Origin: Erwinia sp. S63
Lineage (GTDB): Bacteria > Pseudomonadota > Gammaproteobacteria > Enterobacterales > Enterobacteriaceae
NCBI RefSeq assembly: GCF_016625195.1
Contig: NZ_JACVUP010000007.1
Location: 207,915-271,914 of the forward strand
Length of the DNA stretch: 64,000 nucleotides
Reading direction: 5' to 3'
Both the position numbers and the translations under genes were made by a program. Position 1 is the stretch's first letter; every line of letters begins with the position of its first letter. Below are positions 18,372 through 28,155 of the stretch, in pieces. The notes beneath the pieces were generated by a model. The model saw nothing but the letters and a program-made list of their open reading frames with translations. It made no database searches and had not been told where the DNA came from.

Positions 18372-20933
18372 TTGTACCTCTACATTGAGACACTGAAACA
18401 GAGACTGGATGCAATTAACCAGCTGCGCGTCGATCGCGCACTGGCTGCTATGGGACCTGCCTTCCAGCAAGTCTACAGTCTGCTGCCAACATTACTGCAC
18501 TATCATCACCCGCTGATGCCGGGCTACCTTGAAGGTAGCGTTCCCCACGGCGTCAGCTTCTTCACGCCTGATGAAAACCAACAGCATCTGTTGCAACAGT
18601 TGGCGGGCGATCAGCCTCTGGATCTCAGCACTGCCGTCAAAGGCGAGCGTCCGATTACCGGCATCTACTCGATGGGCAGTACCTCGTCCGTCGGTCAGAA
18701 CAGCGTGTCCGATCTCGACATCTGGGTGTGTCACCAATCCTGGTTAGATAATGAAGAGCGCCTCAATCTGCAGCGCAAGTGTACCCTGTTGCAGAAATGG
18801 TGTGTGTCGATGGGTGTGGAAGTCAGTTTCTTCCTGATCGACGAGAACCGTTTCCGTCACAACGAGAGCGGCAGCCTCGGTGGTGAAGACTGCGGTTCTA
18901 CCCAACATATTTTGCTGCTGGATGAGTTCTACCGTACCGCTGTGCGTATGGCGGGTAAACGCATCCTGTGGAACATGGTGCCCGGCGAAGAAGAGCACCA
19001 TTACGACGATTACGTGATGTCACTCTATTCTCAAGGCGTGTTGACGCCGAATGAGTGGCTGGATCTCGGCGGTCTCGGCACGCTGTCAGCCGAAGAGTAC
19101 TTCGGGGCCAGCTTGTGGCAGCTGTATAAAAGCATCGATTCACCTTACAAAGCGGTGCTGAAAACCCTGCTGTTAGAAGCGTACAGCTGGGAATACCCGA
19201 ACACGCAACTGCTGGCGATGGATATCAAGCAGCGCCTGCACGATGGCGAAATCGTCTGCTTCGGCCTCGACCCCTATTGCATGATGCTGGAGCGCGTGAC
19301 GCGCTATCTGACCAGCGTCGATGACATGGCGCGCCTCGACCTGGTGCGTCGATGTTTCTATTTAAAAGTGTGTGAAAAGCTCTCGAGCGACGATCACCAC
19401 CATCATCGCTCAGGCTGGCGTCGTGAGATTCTTTCGCAGCTGGTGAAAGAGTGGGGTTGGGATGAAGAGAAGTTAGCAGTACTGGATAACCGCGCGCAGT
19501 GGAAAATCGAACGTGTGCGTGAAGCGCACAACGAGCTGCTGGATGCGATGATGCAGAGCTATCGCAACCTGATCCGTTTTGCCCGTCGTAACAATTTAAG
19601 CGTCAGTGCCAGCCCGCAGGACATCGGCGTGCTGACGCGTAAACTGTATGCCGCGTTTGAAGCGCTGCCGGGTAAAGTGACGCTGGTGAACCCACAGATT
19701 TCGCCAGATCTGTCGGAAGATAATCTGACCTTCATTCATGTGCCGGAAGGCCGCGCCAATCGTGCGGGTTGGTATCTTTACAACCAGTCGCCGGACATGA
19801 GTTCGATCATCAGCCATCAGCCGCTGGAATATAACCGCTACCTGAACAAGTTAGTGGCGTGGGCGTGGTTCAACGGTTTACTGACCAGCAAAACGCGTCT
19901 GCACATGAAGGGCAATGAATTCTGCGATCTGCCACGTTTGCAGGAATTGGTGAACGATGTGTCGAGCCACTTCCCGCTGCGTGTACCTGCGCCGACGCCA
20001 AAAGCGTTGTACAGCCCGTGCGAAATCCGTCATCTGGCGATTATCGTTAACCTCGAACACGATCCGACCTCCGCCTTCCGCAATCAGGTGGTGCACTTTG
20101 ATTTCCGCAAGCTGGATGTGTTCAGCTTCGGTCAGCAGCAGCAGTGCCTGATTGGCAGCATTGATCTGCTGTACCGCAACTCATGGAATGAAGTGCGTAC
20201 GCTGCACTTCAGCGGTGAGCAGGCGATGATCGAAGCGCTGAAAACCATTCTCGGCAAAATGCATCAGGATGCCGCACCGCCAGATACGGTGGAAGTATTC
20301 TGCTATAGCCAGCATCTGCGCGGTTTGATTCGTACCCGTGTGCAGCAGCTGGTGTCTGAATGTATTGAACTGCGTCTGTCGAGCACCCGTCAGGAGCCAG
20401 GCCGCTTTAAAGCGCTGCGCATGGCGGGCCAGACGTGGGGCTTGTTCTTCGAGCGCATGAGTGTCTCAGTGCAGAAACTGGAAAATGCGGTGGAGTTCTA
20501 CGGCGCGATTTCCAACAACAAGCTGCACGGTTTGTCGATCAAAGTGGAATCGAATCAGACGCCATTACCGCCGGTGGTGAACGGCTATGCCAGCGAAGGC
20601 ATTATTCAGTTCTTCTTTGAAGACACCAATGACGATCGCGGCTTCAACATTTATATCCTCGACGAAACTAATCGCGTTGAGGTTTATCACCATTGCGAAG
20701 GCAGTAAAGAAGAGCTGGTGCGTGACGTGAGCCGTTTTTACTCCTCGTCGCATGATCGATTCACCTATGGCTCCAGCTTTATCAACTTCAACCTGCCGCA
20801 GTTCTACCAGATTGTGCACGCGGGCGATCGCTTCCAGGTGATTCCATTCCGCAGCCAGACGCTGACACAGCTCTGTGCGACGCAGCCCGATAACGACAAC
20901 GGCGATTTCCAGCCGCGCTACCAAATGCACTGA
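18372..20933 (+). CDS. cyaA: CyaA, class I adenylate cyclase (TTG start)
   Basis: Makes cAMP from ATP, activated by the phosphorylated glucose-specific EIIA of the PTS. The frame is open from 18339, but the family N-terminus ([18 protein letters not shown]) begins at the TTG at 18372, the rare start also used by E. coli, where it keeps synthesis low. This gives 853 residues (E. coli 848). The catalytic nucleotidyltransferase segment [18 protein letters not shown] lies near residues 100-117; the C-terminal half is the glucose-responsive regulatory region. Confidence 0.96.
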   Translation: MYLYIETLKQRLDAINQLRVDRALAAMGPAFQQVYSLLPTLLHYHHPLMPGYLEGSVPHGVSFFTPDENQQHLLQQLAGDQPLDLSTAVKGERPITGIYSMGSTSSVGQNSVSDLDIWVCHQSWLDNEERLNLQRKCTLLQKWCVSMGVEVSFFLIDENRFRHNESGSLGGEDCGSTQHILLLDEFYRTAVRMAGKRILWNMVPGEEEHHYDDYVMSLYSQGVLTPNEWLDLGGLGTLSAEEYFGASLWQLYKSIDSPYKAVLKTLLLEAYSWEYPNTQLLAMDIKQRLHDGEIVCFGLDPYCMMLERVTRYLTSVDDMARLDLVRRCFYLKVCEKLSSDDHHHHRSGWRREILSQLVKEWGWDEEKLAVLDNRAQWKIERVREAHNELLDAMMQSYRNLIRFARRNNLSVSASPQDIGVLTRKLYAAFEALPGKVTLVNPQISPDLSEDNLTFIHVPEGRANRAGWYLYNQSPDMSSIISHQPLEYNRYLNKLVAWAWFNGLLTSKTRLHMKGNEFCDLPRLQELVNDVSSHFPLRVPAPTPKALYSPCEIRHLAIIVNLEHDPTSAFRNQVVHFDFRKLDVFSFGQQQQCLIGSIDLLYRNSWNEVRTLHFSGEQAMIEALKTILGKMHQDAAPPDTVEVFCYSQHLRGLIRTRVQQLVSECIELRLSSTRQEPGRFKALRMAGQTWGLFFERMSVSVQKLENAVEFYGAISNNKLHGLSIKVESNQTPLPPVVNGYASEGIIQFFFEDTNDDRGFNIYILDETNRVEVYHHCEGSKEELVRDVSRFYSSSHDRFTYGSSFINFNLPQFYQIVHAGDRFQVIPFRSQTLTQLCATQPDNDNGDFQPRYQMH

Positions 20934-21068
20934 TCCCGCCTGCGTTCGCGCGGTGGGATTGGCTTTTCCTCTGACATGCGCCCGGATTTGCGGGTATTTC
21001 CTGTTGCTTTTACAACGTCAACTGCGATGATAAGCAGCCAAGGCTTAAGGACAGGAAGAGCAGACAGA

Positions 21069-21272
21069 ATGAGACACATGATAAGTCAGCTGGGTATCGC
21101 GCTGGCACTGGTCAGCCTGGTAGGCTGTGGCCTGAAAGGACCGCTGTATTTCCCGCCCAAAGATCAGCCGACCAAACAAAACCAGCAGGTCACCCAACAG
21201 CAGCAAAAAGCGGCACAGAATGCTGACGTCAACGGTTTGGTCACCAGCAAATCGGGTTCACAGGCGAACTAA
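21069..21272 (+). CDS. lptM: LptM (YifL), LPS-assembly lipoprotein
   Basis: Small outer-membrane lipoprotein that helps oxidative maturation of the LptD/LptE LPS translocon. From the ATG at 21069 it has 67 residues: a short basic N-terminus, a hydrophobic stretch and lipobox LVGC, followed by the family signature [10 protein letters not shown] and a Gln/Lys-rich tail. An ATG three codons later is also possible. It lies just before dapF as in E. coli, but cyaY is absent between it and cyaA. Confidence 0.9.
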   Translation: MRHMISQLGIALALVSLVGCGLKGPLYFPPKDQPTKQNQQVTQQQQKAAQNADVNGLVTSKSGSQAN

Positions 21273-21301
21273 TCTCTATGAGTAATCCGGCGGAGCAGAA
21301 A

Positions 21302-22126
21302 ATGCAGTTCTCGAAAATGCACGGTCTCGGCAACGATTTCATGGTTGTGGATGCTGTGACGCAAAACGTCTTTTTTTCGCCGGAACTGATTCGCCGTCTG
21401 GCGGATCGGCATCTGGGGATCGGTTTCGATCAGCTGCTGATCGTCGAACCGCCTTACGATCCGGACCTCGATTTTCATTACCGAATTTTCAACGCCGATG
21501 GCAGTGAAGTGGCCCAGTGCGGCAACGGCGCGCGCTGTTTCGCTCGCTTTGTGCGCCTGAAAGGGCTGACCAACAAAAGCGACATTCGCGTAAGTACGCA
21601 AACCGGTCGCATGGTGCTGAGCGTGACCAGCGATGAGCTGGTGCGTGTCAACATGGGTGAACCCAACTTCGATCCGCAACAGGTGCCGCTGCGCGCCAAT
21701 AAAGCGGAAAGCCTGTATCTGCAACGTGTTGCTGAGCAGACCGTGATGTTTGGTGCAGTGTCGATGGGCAATCCGCACTGTGTGATTCAAGTTGAGAGTG
21801 TGAAAACGGCCGCCGTGGAAACCCTCGGTCCGCTGCTGGAAAGCCACGAACGCTTCCCGGAGCGCGTCAACGTGGGCTTTATGGAAGTGGTTAATCCTGA
21901 ACACATCCGTCTGCGCGTGTATGAACGCGGCGCAGGTGAAACCCAGGCCTGTGGCAGCGGCGCTTGCGCAGCCGTTGCCTGCGGCATTCAGCAGGGCATT
22001 CTGGCGGAGAAAGTCCGCGTTGATTTGCCTGGCGGAACCTTGCATATCGCCTGGAAAGGGGCAGGTCAGCCGCTGCATATGACCGGCCCAGCCACACACG
22101 TCTACGATGGGTTTATTCATCTATGA
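21302..22126 (+). CDS. dapF: DapF, diaminopimelate epimerase
   Basis: Interconverts LL- and meso-diaminopimelate for lysine and peptidoglycan. The frame opens at 21278, but the ATG at 21302 follows a GGAG at good spacing and gives the family start [13 protein letters not shown] and 274 residues, the E. coli length. The two catalytic cysteines are C73 (AQCGNGARC) and C217 ([10 protein letters not shown]). Its stop overlaps the yigA start (ATGA). Confidence 0.97.
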   Translation: MQFSKMHGLGNDFMVVDAVTQNVFFSPELIRRLADRHLGIGFDQLLIVEPPYDPDLDFHYRIFNADGSEVAQCGNGARCFARFVRLKGLTNKSDIRVSTQTGRMVLSVTSDELVRVNMGEPNFDPQQVPLRANKAESLYLQRVAEQTVMFGAVSMGNPHCVIQVESVKTAAVETLGPLLESHERFPERVNVGFMEVVNPEHIRLRVYERGAGETQACGSGACAAVACGIQQGILAEKVRVDLPGGTLHIAWKGAGQPLHMTGPATHVYDGFIHL

Positions 22127-22827
22127 AAAATGTCGAAGAGCAAACCGACAGCGCGGTTTTGCTGGACGATCAGTCGGTAAGCGCCTTCCTGCGCCAGAAC
22201 CCCGATTTCTTTATTCGCAATGCGCGCCAGGTCGAACAGATGATGGTGCCGCATCCGGTGCGCGGCAGCGTATCGCTGGTGGAGTGGCATATGGCACGTC
22301 AGCGCAACCACATCCAGCAACTGGAAGAGGAAATCACCCTGTTGATGGAGCAGGCCACGGCCAACCATCAACTGTTCGATCGTCTGCTGGGGTTACAAGG
22401 CCATTTGGCCGCGGCGGACAGCCTGCAGGAAATGCTAACGCGCTTGCACCGCTGGGCGCGTGAGCTGGGTCTTGCCGGTGCCAATGTGCGAGTGTTCAAC
22501 GACCACTGGCACATCGGTGCGCCTTCTGATTTCACCCAACTTGGGCTCTCACGTCAGGCCTTTGAGCCGCTGCGCATTCAACGCTTTGGTGATGAACATC
22601 ATTACCTTGGCAGCCTGAACGGCCCCGAATTGTTGCTGCTGTTGCCACAGGCGAAAGCCATCGGTTCGGTGGCGATGTCGCTGATGGGCGAACGCGGCGA
22701 GCTTGGCGTGCTGATTTTCAGCAGCCGCGATAACCAGCACTATCAAGCGGGCATGGGCACTTTGCTGTTACAGCATCTGGCGCAAATGCTGCCGGACCTG
22801 CTGTCTCGCTGGATTGAACGCGCATGA
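22123..22827 (+). CDS. yigA: YigA, DUF484 family protein
   Basis: 234-residue soluble protein of the DUF484 family, predicted to hold a GAF-like domain; the molecular function is unknown. The N-terminal helical region ([16 protein letters not shown]) and a coiled segment with [17 protein letters not shown] (about residues 50-75) are visible. It overlaps both dapF and xerC by four bases, so it is translated in a coupled set that ends with yigB. Confidence 0.92.
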   Translation: MKNVEEQTDSAVLLDDQSVSAFLRQNPDFFIRNARQVEQMMVPHPVRGSVSLVEWHMARQRNHIQQLEEEITLLMEQATANHQLFDRLLGLQGHLAAADSLQEMLTRLHRWARELGLAGANVRVFNDHWHIGAPSDFTQLGLSRQAFEPLRIQRFGDEHHYLGSLNGPELLLLLPQAKAIGSVAMSLMGERGELGVLIFSSRDNQHYQAGMGTLLLQHLAQMLPDLLSRWIERA

Positions 22828-23735
22828 GTGACGTCAGCCCGCTGCAGCCTGCCGTTGAGGGCTTTCTGCGTTATCTGAAAGTCGAACGTCAGCTCAGCCC
22901 GTTGACGCAAAAGAATTACACTCGTCAGTTGCAGACCATGACTGCAATGGCCGATGAGATGAAGATCGTCTCCTGGGCACAACTGGAGCCCGCACAGGTT
23001 CGTCAGCTGGCGGCTCGCAGCCGTCGTGCCGGACTAGGGCCCAGCAGTCTGGCATTACGTATGTCAGCACTGCGCAGTTTTCTTGACTGGCAGGTCAGCC
23101 AGGGCATGTTGAGTGCCAATCCAGCCAAAGGTATTTCCACGCCGCGCAATGCTCGTCATCTGCCAAAAAATATGGATGTCGACGAGGTTAACCAGCTGCT
23201 GGAGATCGACCTCAACGATCCGCTGGCAGTGCGCGACCGCGCGATGCTGGAAACCATGTACGGTGGCGGTTTACGTCTGTCGGAGCTGGTGGGCATGGAT
23301 TGTCGTCATGTCGATCTCGATGCCGGTGAAGTGTGGGTCGTGGGTAAAGGCAGTAAAGAGCGACGCGTGCCGATTGGTGGCACGGCGGTGACCTGGCTAC
23401 AACACTGGCTGCCACTGCGTGTAAGCTTCGCGCCGCAGGATGATGCGATGTTTGTCTCCAGTCGCGGCACGCGTATTTCGGCGCGTAACGTGCAAAAGCG
23501 CTTTGCCGAGTGGGGCATCAAGCAGGGCGTGGCCAACCATATTCATCCGCATAAACTGCGTCACTCTTTTGCGACCCATTTGCTCGAATCGAGTGGCGAT
23601 CTGCGTGCCGTGCAGGAACTGCTCGGGCACGCCAATCTGTCGACCACGCAAATCTATACCCATCTCGATTTCCAGCATCTGGCGACCGTGTATGACGCGG
23701 CACATCCACGTGCTAAACGAGGAAAGTCTGAATGA
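22824..23735 (+). CDS. xerC: XerC, tyrosine recombinase for chromosome dimer resolution
   Basis: With XerD acts at dif, under FtsK control, to resolve chromosome dimers, and at plasmid cer-type sites. 303 residues. The N-terminal SAM-like core-binding domain (about 8-95) is followed by the catalytic domain with all active-site residues visible: R151, K175, H243, R246, H269 and nucleophile Y278. It overlaps yigA and yigB by four bases each. Confidence 0.97.
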   Translation: MSDVSPLQPAVEGFLRYLKVERQLSPLTQKNYTRQLQTMTAMADEMKIVSWAQLEPAQVRQLAARSRRAGLGPSSLALRMSALRSFLDWQVSQGMLSANPAKGISTPRNARHLPKNMDVDEVNQLLEIDLNDPLAVRDRAMLETMYGGGLRLSELVGMDCRHVDLDAGEVWVVGKGSKERRVPIGGTAVTWLQHWLPLRVSFAPQDDAMFVSSRGTRISARNVQKRFAEWGIKQGVANHIHPHKLRHSFATHLLESSGDLRAVQELLGHANLSTTQIYTHLDFQHLATVYDAAHPRAKRGKSE

Positions 23736-24448
23736 AGTTCTACCGCCCGCTGGGCCCGATCAAAGCGATCACTTTCGATCTCGACGATACGCTGTATGAC
23801 AACCATCCGGTGATCCGTAAAACCACCGCTGAATCCCACGCCGCGTTGCAGGCCTTCCATCCGGCACTGCGTGAATTCACCCCCGCTAATTATCAGGCGC
23901 TGCGTGACGAACTGCTGGCGCGTGAGCCGGAAATTTACCACGACGTGTCTGAGTGGCGCCGCCGCTCGGTTGAGCTGGCAATGATCAATATCGGCTTATC
24001 CGCTGCTGAAGCCAGCGCCGGTGCCAGCGAAGTGATGGGCGTGTTCCATCAGTGGCGCAGTGAAGTCGAAATGCCGGATGAAACGCACCAAACGCTGACG
24101 TGGCTGGGCGAGCGCGTCCCGCTGGTGGCGATCACCAACGGCAATGCCTGTCCGGAAAAGCTGGGAATTAACCACTACTTCCAGTTCGCCCTGCGCGCTG
24201 GCCCGCACGGTCGTGCTAAGCCGTGGCAGGATATGTATCAGCTGGCGGCTGAGCGTTTGAACATCGCACCTGAGCATATTCTTCATGTGGGCGACGATCT
24301 CACCACCGATGTGGTCGGTTCAATAAACGCGGGCATGCAAGCCTGCTGGATCAACCTGCGCGATGGCAATCTGATGAAGATTGATGATGCGCGTTTGCTG
24401 CCGCACGTCGAAATTCATCAGTTGGCATCGCTGACCTCGCTGCTATAA
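23732..24448 (+). CDS. yigB: YigB, HAD-family phosphatase (flavin pathway)
   Basis: 238 residues, the E. coli length. HAD motif I is [11 protein letters not shown] near residues 16-26; motif II is AITNGN; motifs III/IV are AKPW and [10 protein letters not shown]. In E. coli YigB is one of the phosphatases able to dephosphorylate 5-amino-6-ribitylamino-uracil phosphate in riboflavin synthesis. Its 3' end contains the uvrD promoter -10. Confidence 0.94.
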   Translation: MKFYRPLGPIKAITFDLDDTLYDNHPVIRKTTAESHAALQAFHPALREFTPANYQALRDELLAREPEIYHDVSEWRRRSVELAMINIGLSAAEASAGASEVMGVFHQWRSEVEMPDETHQTLTWLGERVPLVAITNGNACPEKLGINHYFQFALRAGPHGRAKPWQDMYQLAAERLNIAPEHILHVGDDLTTDVVGSINAGMQACWINLRDGNLMKIDDARLLPHVEIHQLASLTSLL

Positions 24449-24466
24449 TGCTGTATGTTCATCCAG
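24422..24466 (+). promoter_or_regulatory. uvrD promoter with LexA box
   Basis: TTGGCA (24422-24427) and TATAAT (24444-24449) are 16 bases apart; the yigB stop falls within the -10. A LexA operator CTGTATGTTCATCCAG (24451-24466), fitting CTGT-N8-(A/C)CAG with one mismatch, covers the start region, so uvrD should be SOS-induced as in E. coli. Confidence 0.88.
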
Positions 24467-24480
24467 CTAATAGCTGGATG
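24460..24480. repeat. 21-bp perfect palindrome overlapping the LexA box
   Basis: CATCCAGCTA (24460-24469) and TAGCTGGATG (24471-24480) are exact inverted repeats around one base. No T-run follows, so it is not a typical terminator; it would fold at the 5' end of the uvrD mRNA leader. Confidence 0.8.
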
Positions 24481-24624
24481 ATGGCAGACATTTCCTGACG
24501 CACAAATCGTAGCGGCACCTTTCATTTTGCGATGAATAGCGCCGCTACAAATGGTGCGTTGACTAAATGCTGAGAAACCGCATTTCTCAATCCTCCTTTT
24601 AATTATTTTGGCAAAACGGTGCTT

Positions 24625-26787
24625 ATGGACGTTTCTGATCTGCTTAACGGCTTGAATGACAAACAGCGCGAGGCGGTCGCCGCGCCGCGCAGCAATCTGC
24701 TGGTGCTGGCCGGGGCAGGCAGTGGCAAAACGCGCGTGCTGGTGCATCGCATTGCCTGGCTGCTGTCGGTAGAGAATTGCTCGCCTTATTCGATCATGGC
24801 GGTGACCTTTACCAACAAAGCGGCGGCTGAAATGCGCCATCGTATCGATCAACTGATCGGCACCAGTCAGGGCGGTATGTGGATCGGCACCTTCCACGGA
24901 CTGGCGCACCGTTTGCTGCGTGCGCATCATCTTGATGCCAATTTGCCGCAGGATTTCCAGATTCTTGATAGCGACGATCAGCTGCGCCTGCTCAAGCGTC
25001 TGATCAAAGCCATGAACCTTGATGAGAAGCAGTGGCCTGCACGCCAGGGCATGTGGTACATCAACGGCAAAAAAGATGAAGGGCTGCGTCCTAAGCATAT
25101 CGAAAGCTACGGTAATCCGATTGAACAAACCTGGCTGCGCATCTATCAGGCTTATCAGGAGGCTTGCGATCGTGCAGGCTTAGTCGATTTTGCCGAACTG
25201 CTGCTGCGCGCGCATGAGCTGTGGCTGAATAAGCCGCATATCCTGAATCACTACCGCGAGCGTTTCAGCAACGTGCTGGTGGACGAATTCCAGGATACGA
25301 ACAACATCCAATATGCGTGGATTCGCATGCTGGCGGGCGATACCGGTCGCGTGATTATCGTCGGGGATGACGATCAGTCGATTTACGGCTGGCGTGGCGC
25401 CCAGGTGGAGAACATCCATCGCTTCCTGCAGGATTTCCCTGGCGCAGAAACCATCCGTCTGGAGCAGAACTACCGCTCAACCAATAACATCCTGAAAGCG
25501 GCCAACACGCTGATCGCCAATAATAATGGCCGCCTCGGGAAAGAGCTGTGGACTGATGGCAGCGACGGCGAAAAAATTTCTCTCTACTGCGCGTTCAATG
25601 AGTTAGATGAAGCGCGCTTTGTGGTCAACCGCATCAAAACCTGGCATGAGAATGGCAACGCGCTGCAGGATTGCGCCATTCTTTACCGCAGCAACGCCCA
25701 GTCGCGCGTGCTGGAAGAAGCGCTGTTGCAAGGCAGCATGCCGTACCGCATTTACGGCGGCATGCGCTTCTTCGAACGCCAGGAGATCAAAGATGCGCTG
25801 GCGTATCTGCGTCTGATGGCGAACCGCAATGACGATGCCGCGTTTGAGCGCGTGGTGAACACGCCGGTGCGCGGCGTCGGCGATCGCACCCTGGATGTGG
25901 TGCGCCAGACCGCGCGCGATCAGCAGCTCACTTTGTGGCAAGCCACGCGGGAACTGCTGCAAAACAAAGCGCTGGCAGGACGTGCGGCCTCCGCGCTGCA
26001 ACGCTTCTGCGAGCTGGTGGATTCACTGGCTACAGAAACTGCCGACATGCCGCTGCATGTGCAGACCGATCGCGTGATCAAAGATTCCGGCTTGTGGATC
26101 ATGTACGAGCAGGAAAAGGGCGAGAAAGGCCAGGCGCGTATCGAAAACTTAGAGGAACTGGTGACGGCGACGCGTCAGTTTAGCTATCAGGACGAGGACG
26201 AAGATCTGATGCCGCTGCAGGCGTTTCTGTCGCATGCGGCGCTGGAGGCCGGTGAAGGTCAGGCCGACAAATGGCAGGATGCGGTACAGCTGATGACCAT
26301 GCACTCGGCGAAAGGTCTTGAGTTCACTCAGGTATTTATCGTGGGTATGGAAGAGGGCATGTTCCCAAGCCAGATGTCGCTGGATGAAGGCGGACGTCTG
26401 GAAGAGGAGCGTCGTCTTGCCTACGTTGGCGTCACGCGCGCGATGGAGAAGCTCACGCTGACCTACGCCGAAACTCGCCGCCTTTATGGTAAAGAAGTGT
26501 ATCACCGTCCATCGCGCTTCATCGGCGAATTGCCGGAAGAGTGCGTCGAGGAAGTGCGTCTGCGCGCCAGCGTCAGCCGTCCGGTGAGCCATCAACGCAT
26601 GGGCACGCCGATCACGGAAAACGACAGTGGTTTCGCGCTGGGCCAGCGTGTACGCCATGCCAAATTCGGTGAAGGCACCATCATCAACCTCGAAGGCAGC
26701 GGTGAACACAGCCGCTTGCAGGTGGCGTTTCAGGGCCAGGGCATCAAGTGGCTGGTGGCGGCGTACGCGCGTCTGGAAACGGTGTAG
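24625..26787 (+). CDS. uvrD: UvrD, DNA helicase II
   Basis: 3'-5' SF1 helicase for nucleotide excision and mismatch repair and for displacing RecA and stalled RNA polymerase. From the ATG at 24625 it has 720 residues, exactly the E. coli length; the GTG at 24619 only adds two residues. Walker A GAGSGKTR is near residues 31-38, then VDEFQDTN (Walker B), GDDDQSIYGWRGA, the SF1 motif MTMHSAKGLEF and the C-terminal Tudor-like segment after VSHQRMG. It stands alone behind a 176-base leader. Confidence 0.97.
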   Translation: MDVSDLLNGLNDKQREAVAAPRSNLLVLAGAGSGKTRVLVHRIAWLLSVENCSPYSIMAVTFTNKAAAEMRHRIDQLIGTSQGGMWIGTFHGLAHRLLRAHHLDANLPQDFQILDSDDQLRLLKRLIKAMNLDEKQWPARQGMWYINGKKDEGLRPKHIESYGNPIEQTWLRIYQAYQEACDRAGLVDFAELLLRAHELWLNKPHILNHYRERFSNVLVDEFQDTNNIQYAWIRMLAGDTGRVIIVGDDDQSIYGWRGAQVENIHRFLQDFPGAETIRLEQNYRSTNNILKAANTLIANNNGRLGKELWTDGSDGEKISLYCAFNELDEARFVVNRIKTWHENGNALQDCAILYRSNAQSRVLEEALLQGSMPYRIYGGMRFFERQEIKDALAYLRLMANRNDDAAFERVVNTPVRGVGDRTLDVVRQTARDQQLTLWQATRELLQNKALAGRAASALQRFCELVDSLATETADMPLHVQTDRVIKDSGLWIMYEQEKGEKGQARIENLEELVTATRQFSYQDEDEDLMPLQAFLSHAALEAGEGQADKWQDAVQLMTMHSAKGLEFTQVFIVGMEEGMFPSQMSLDEGGRLEEERRLAYVGVTRAMEKLTLTYAETRRLYGKEVYHRPSRFIGELPEECVEEVRLRASVSRPVSHQRMGTPITENDSGFALGQRVRHAKFGEGTIINLEGSGEHSRLQVAFQGQGIKWLVAAYARLETV

Positions 26788-26802
26788 CGCCGTTGCGTTA
26801 CC

Positions 26803-26831
26803 TTGACGACTTTTTCGTCTCAGCGTAACAT
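26803..26831 (+). promoter_or_regulatory. corA promoter
   Basis: TTGACG (26803-26808) and TAACAT (26826-26831) with 17 bases between, giving a transcript with about a 270-base leader before corA. Confidence 0.7.
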
Positions 26832-26862
26832 GCGCGCACTATTATCATGAGAGGACAATGCC

Positions 26863-26919
26863 TTGGACGCGCCCAGTCGATGCTGGCTCAACCGCCTGTT
26901 TAACAGGAATAACATCTAA
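26863..26919 (+). CDS. Candidate corA leader peptide (CorL-like), TTG start
   Basis: An 18-codon ORF, MDAPSRCWLNRLFNRNNI, starts at TTG 26863 eight bases after AGAGGA. Salmonella corA carries a short leader ORF, corL, that tunes Rho-dependent termination in the leader; this ORF is in the equivalent place. The stop TAA lies inside the 5' arm of the following hairpin, so ribosomes stopping there would disturb it. A second frame (ATG 26859, about 27 codons) has better initiation codon but no known relative. The peptide identity is recalled, not searched. Confidence 0.5.
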   Translation: MDAPSRCWLNRLFNRNNI

Positions 26920-26946
26920 GGCTACCTCAATTCGCGGGTAGCCTTA
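26917..26946 (+). promoter_or_regulatory. Hairpin in the corA leader
   Basis: TAAGGCTACC (26917-26926) and GGTAGCCTTA (26937-26946) form a perfect 10-bp stem with a 10-base loop. No T-run follows. Its overlap with the leader-ORF stop suggests a translation-sensitive regulatory structure. The rest of the 320-base gap before corA holds no further gene. Confidence 0.6.
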
Positions 26947-27107
26947 GCGGTTATCAGCGACCTCCCTTTACACTCTCGTCGCACGAGTCAGCACTGATTT
27001 ACCCTTGAAGCGAAAGTTTCCGCGTTCAGGCTTTGCCGTGCCCGTTTTGCCTTTGGCTTAACGGTGTGCCGCCTTGTCCCATTAAGTCTGCAATGGGGAG
27101 TATTGCT

Positions 27108-28061
27108 ATGCTGAGCGCCTTTAAACTCGAACGTGATCGCCTGACGCGTATCGAACTGGAAGACAATAACGACACACTGAACACGTCAGTATGGGTCGAT
27201 CTCATCGAGCCCGACGACAGTGAGCGTGATCGTGTGCAAACCGAGCTGGGTCAAAGCCTGGCGACGCGTCCGGAGCTGGAAGATATCGAGGCCTCCGCAC
27301 GTTTCTTCGAAGATGAAGATGGCCTGCACATTCACTCCTTCTTCTTCTTTGAAGATGCGGAAGACCACGCTGGCAACTCCACCGTGGCGTTCACCATCCG
27401 CGAAGATCGCCTGTATACACTGCGCGAACGTGAGCTGCCGGCTTTCCGTCTGTATCGCATGCGTGCCCGTAACCAAACGCTGACCGATGGCAACGCCTAT
27501 GAGCTGTTGTTGGATCTGTTTGAGACGAAAATCGAACAGCTGGCGGATGAGATCGAGAACATCTATAGCGCGCTGGAAAAACTCAGCCGCGTAATCATGG
27601 AAGGTCAGCAGGGCGAAGAGTACGATCAGGCGCTGTCTCGTCTGGCGGAGTTAGAAGATATTGGTTGGAAAGTGCGCCTGTGTCTGATGGATACCCAACG
27701 CGCGCTTAACTTCCTGGTGCGTAAAGCCCGTCTGCCAGGCAATCAGCTGGAGCAGGCGCGTGAGATCCTGCGTGATATCGAATCCCTGCTGCCGCATAAC
27801 GAATCGCTGTTCCAGAAGGTCAACTTCCTGATGCAGGCGGCGATGGGCTTTATCAACATCGAGCAGAACCGCATCATCAAGATCTTCTCGGTGGTATCGG
27901 TGGTGTTCCTGCCGCCGACGTTGGTGGCATCCAGTTACGGAATGAACTTCGAGTTTATGCCGGAGCTGAAGTGGAGTTTTGGTTACCCTGGTGCAATCAC
28001 TCTGATGATCCTCGCGGGTCTGGCACCGTATCTCTACTTCAAACGTAAAAACTGGTTGTAA
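27108..28061 (+). CDS. corA: CorA, magnesium/cobalt/nickel channel
   Basis: Main constitutive Mg2+ uptake channel, a homopentamer in the inner membrane. The frame opens at 27033, but the ATG at 27108 follows GGGGAG and gives the family start [14 protein letters not shown] and 317 residues. The large acidic cytosolic domain is followed by two C-terminal membrane segments, the signature [11 protein letters not shown] between them, and the basic end KRKNWL. Confidence 0.96.
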   Translation: MLSAFKLERDRLTRIELEDNNDTLNTSVWVDLIEPDDSERDRVQTELGQSLATRPELEDIEASARFFEDEDGLHIHSFFFFEDAEDHAGNSTVAFTIREDRLYTLRERELPAFRLYRMRARNQTLTDGNAYELLLDLFETKIEQLADEIENIYSALEKLSRVIMEGQQGEEYDQALSRLAELEDIGWKVRLCLMDTQRALNFLVRKARLPGNQLEQAREILRDIESLLPHNESLFQKVNFLMQAAMGFINIEQNRIIKIFSVVSVVFLPPTLVASSYGMNFEFMPELKWSFGYPGAITLMILAGLAPYLYFKRKNWL

Positions 28062-28068
28062 CCATTTC

Positions 28069-28090
28069 GGGGCCGCATTTGCGGCCCTTT
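28069..28090 (+). terminator. Terminator after corA
   Basis: GGGCCGC (28070-28076) pairs with GCGGCCC (28081-28087) around attt, followed by a short run of three T. Confidence 0.65.
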
Positions 28091-28155
28091 AAACTGGCGC
28101 TGCATCACAATTCTGCGTAGGCTGTTGTCACTTCTCACTTTCTGATTTCCACCCT

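Noticed and set aside
20565..20930. Minus-strand ORF at the cyaA end considered as cyaY
   Set aside because: The translation has no frataxin motifs and lies wholly within cyaA.
21269..22120. Long minus-strand ORF (283 residues) antisense to dapF
   Set aside because: It is the mirror of a well-supported gene with both catalytic cysteines, and its product is rich in His/Gln/Arg as expected from antisense of high-GC codons.
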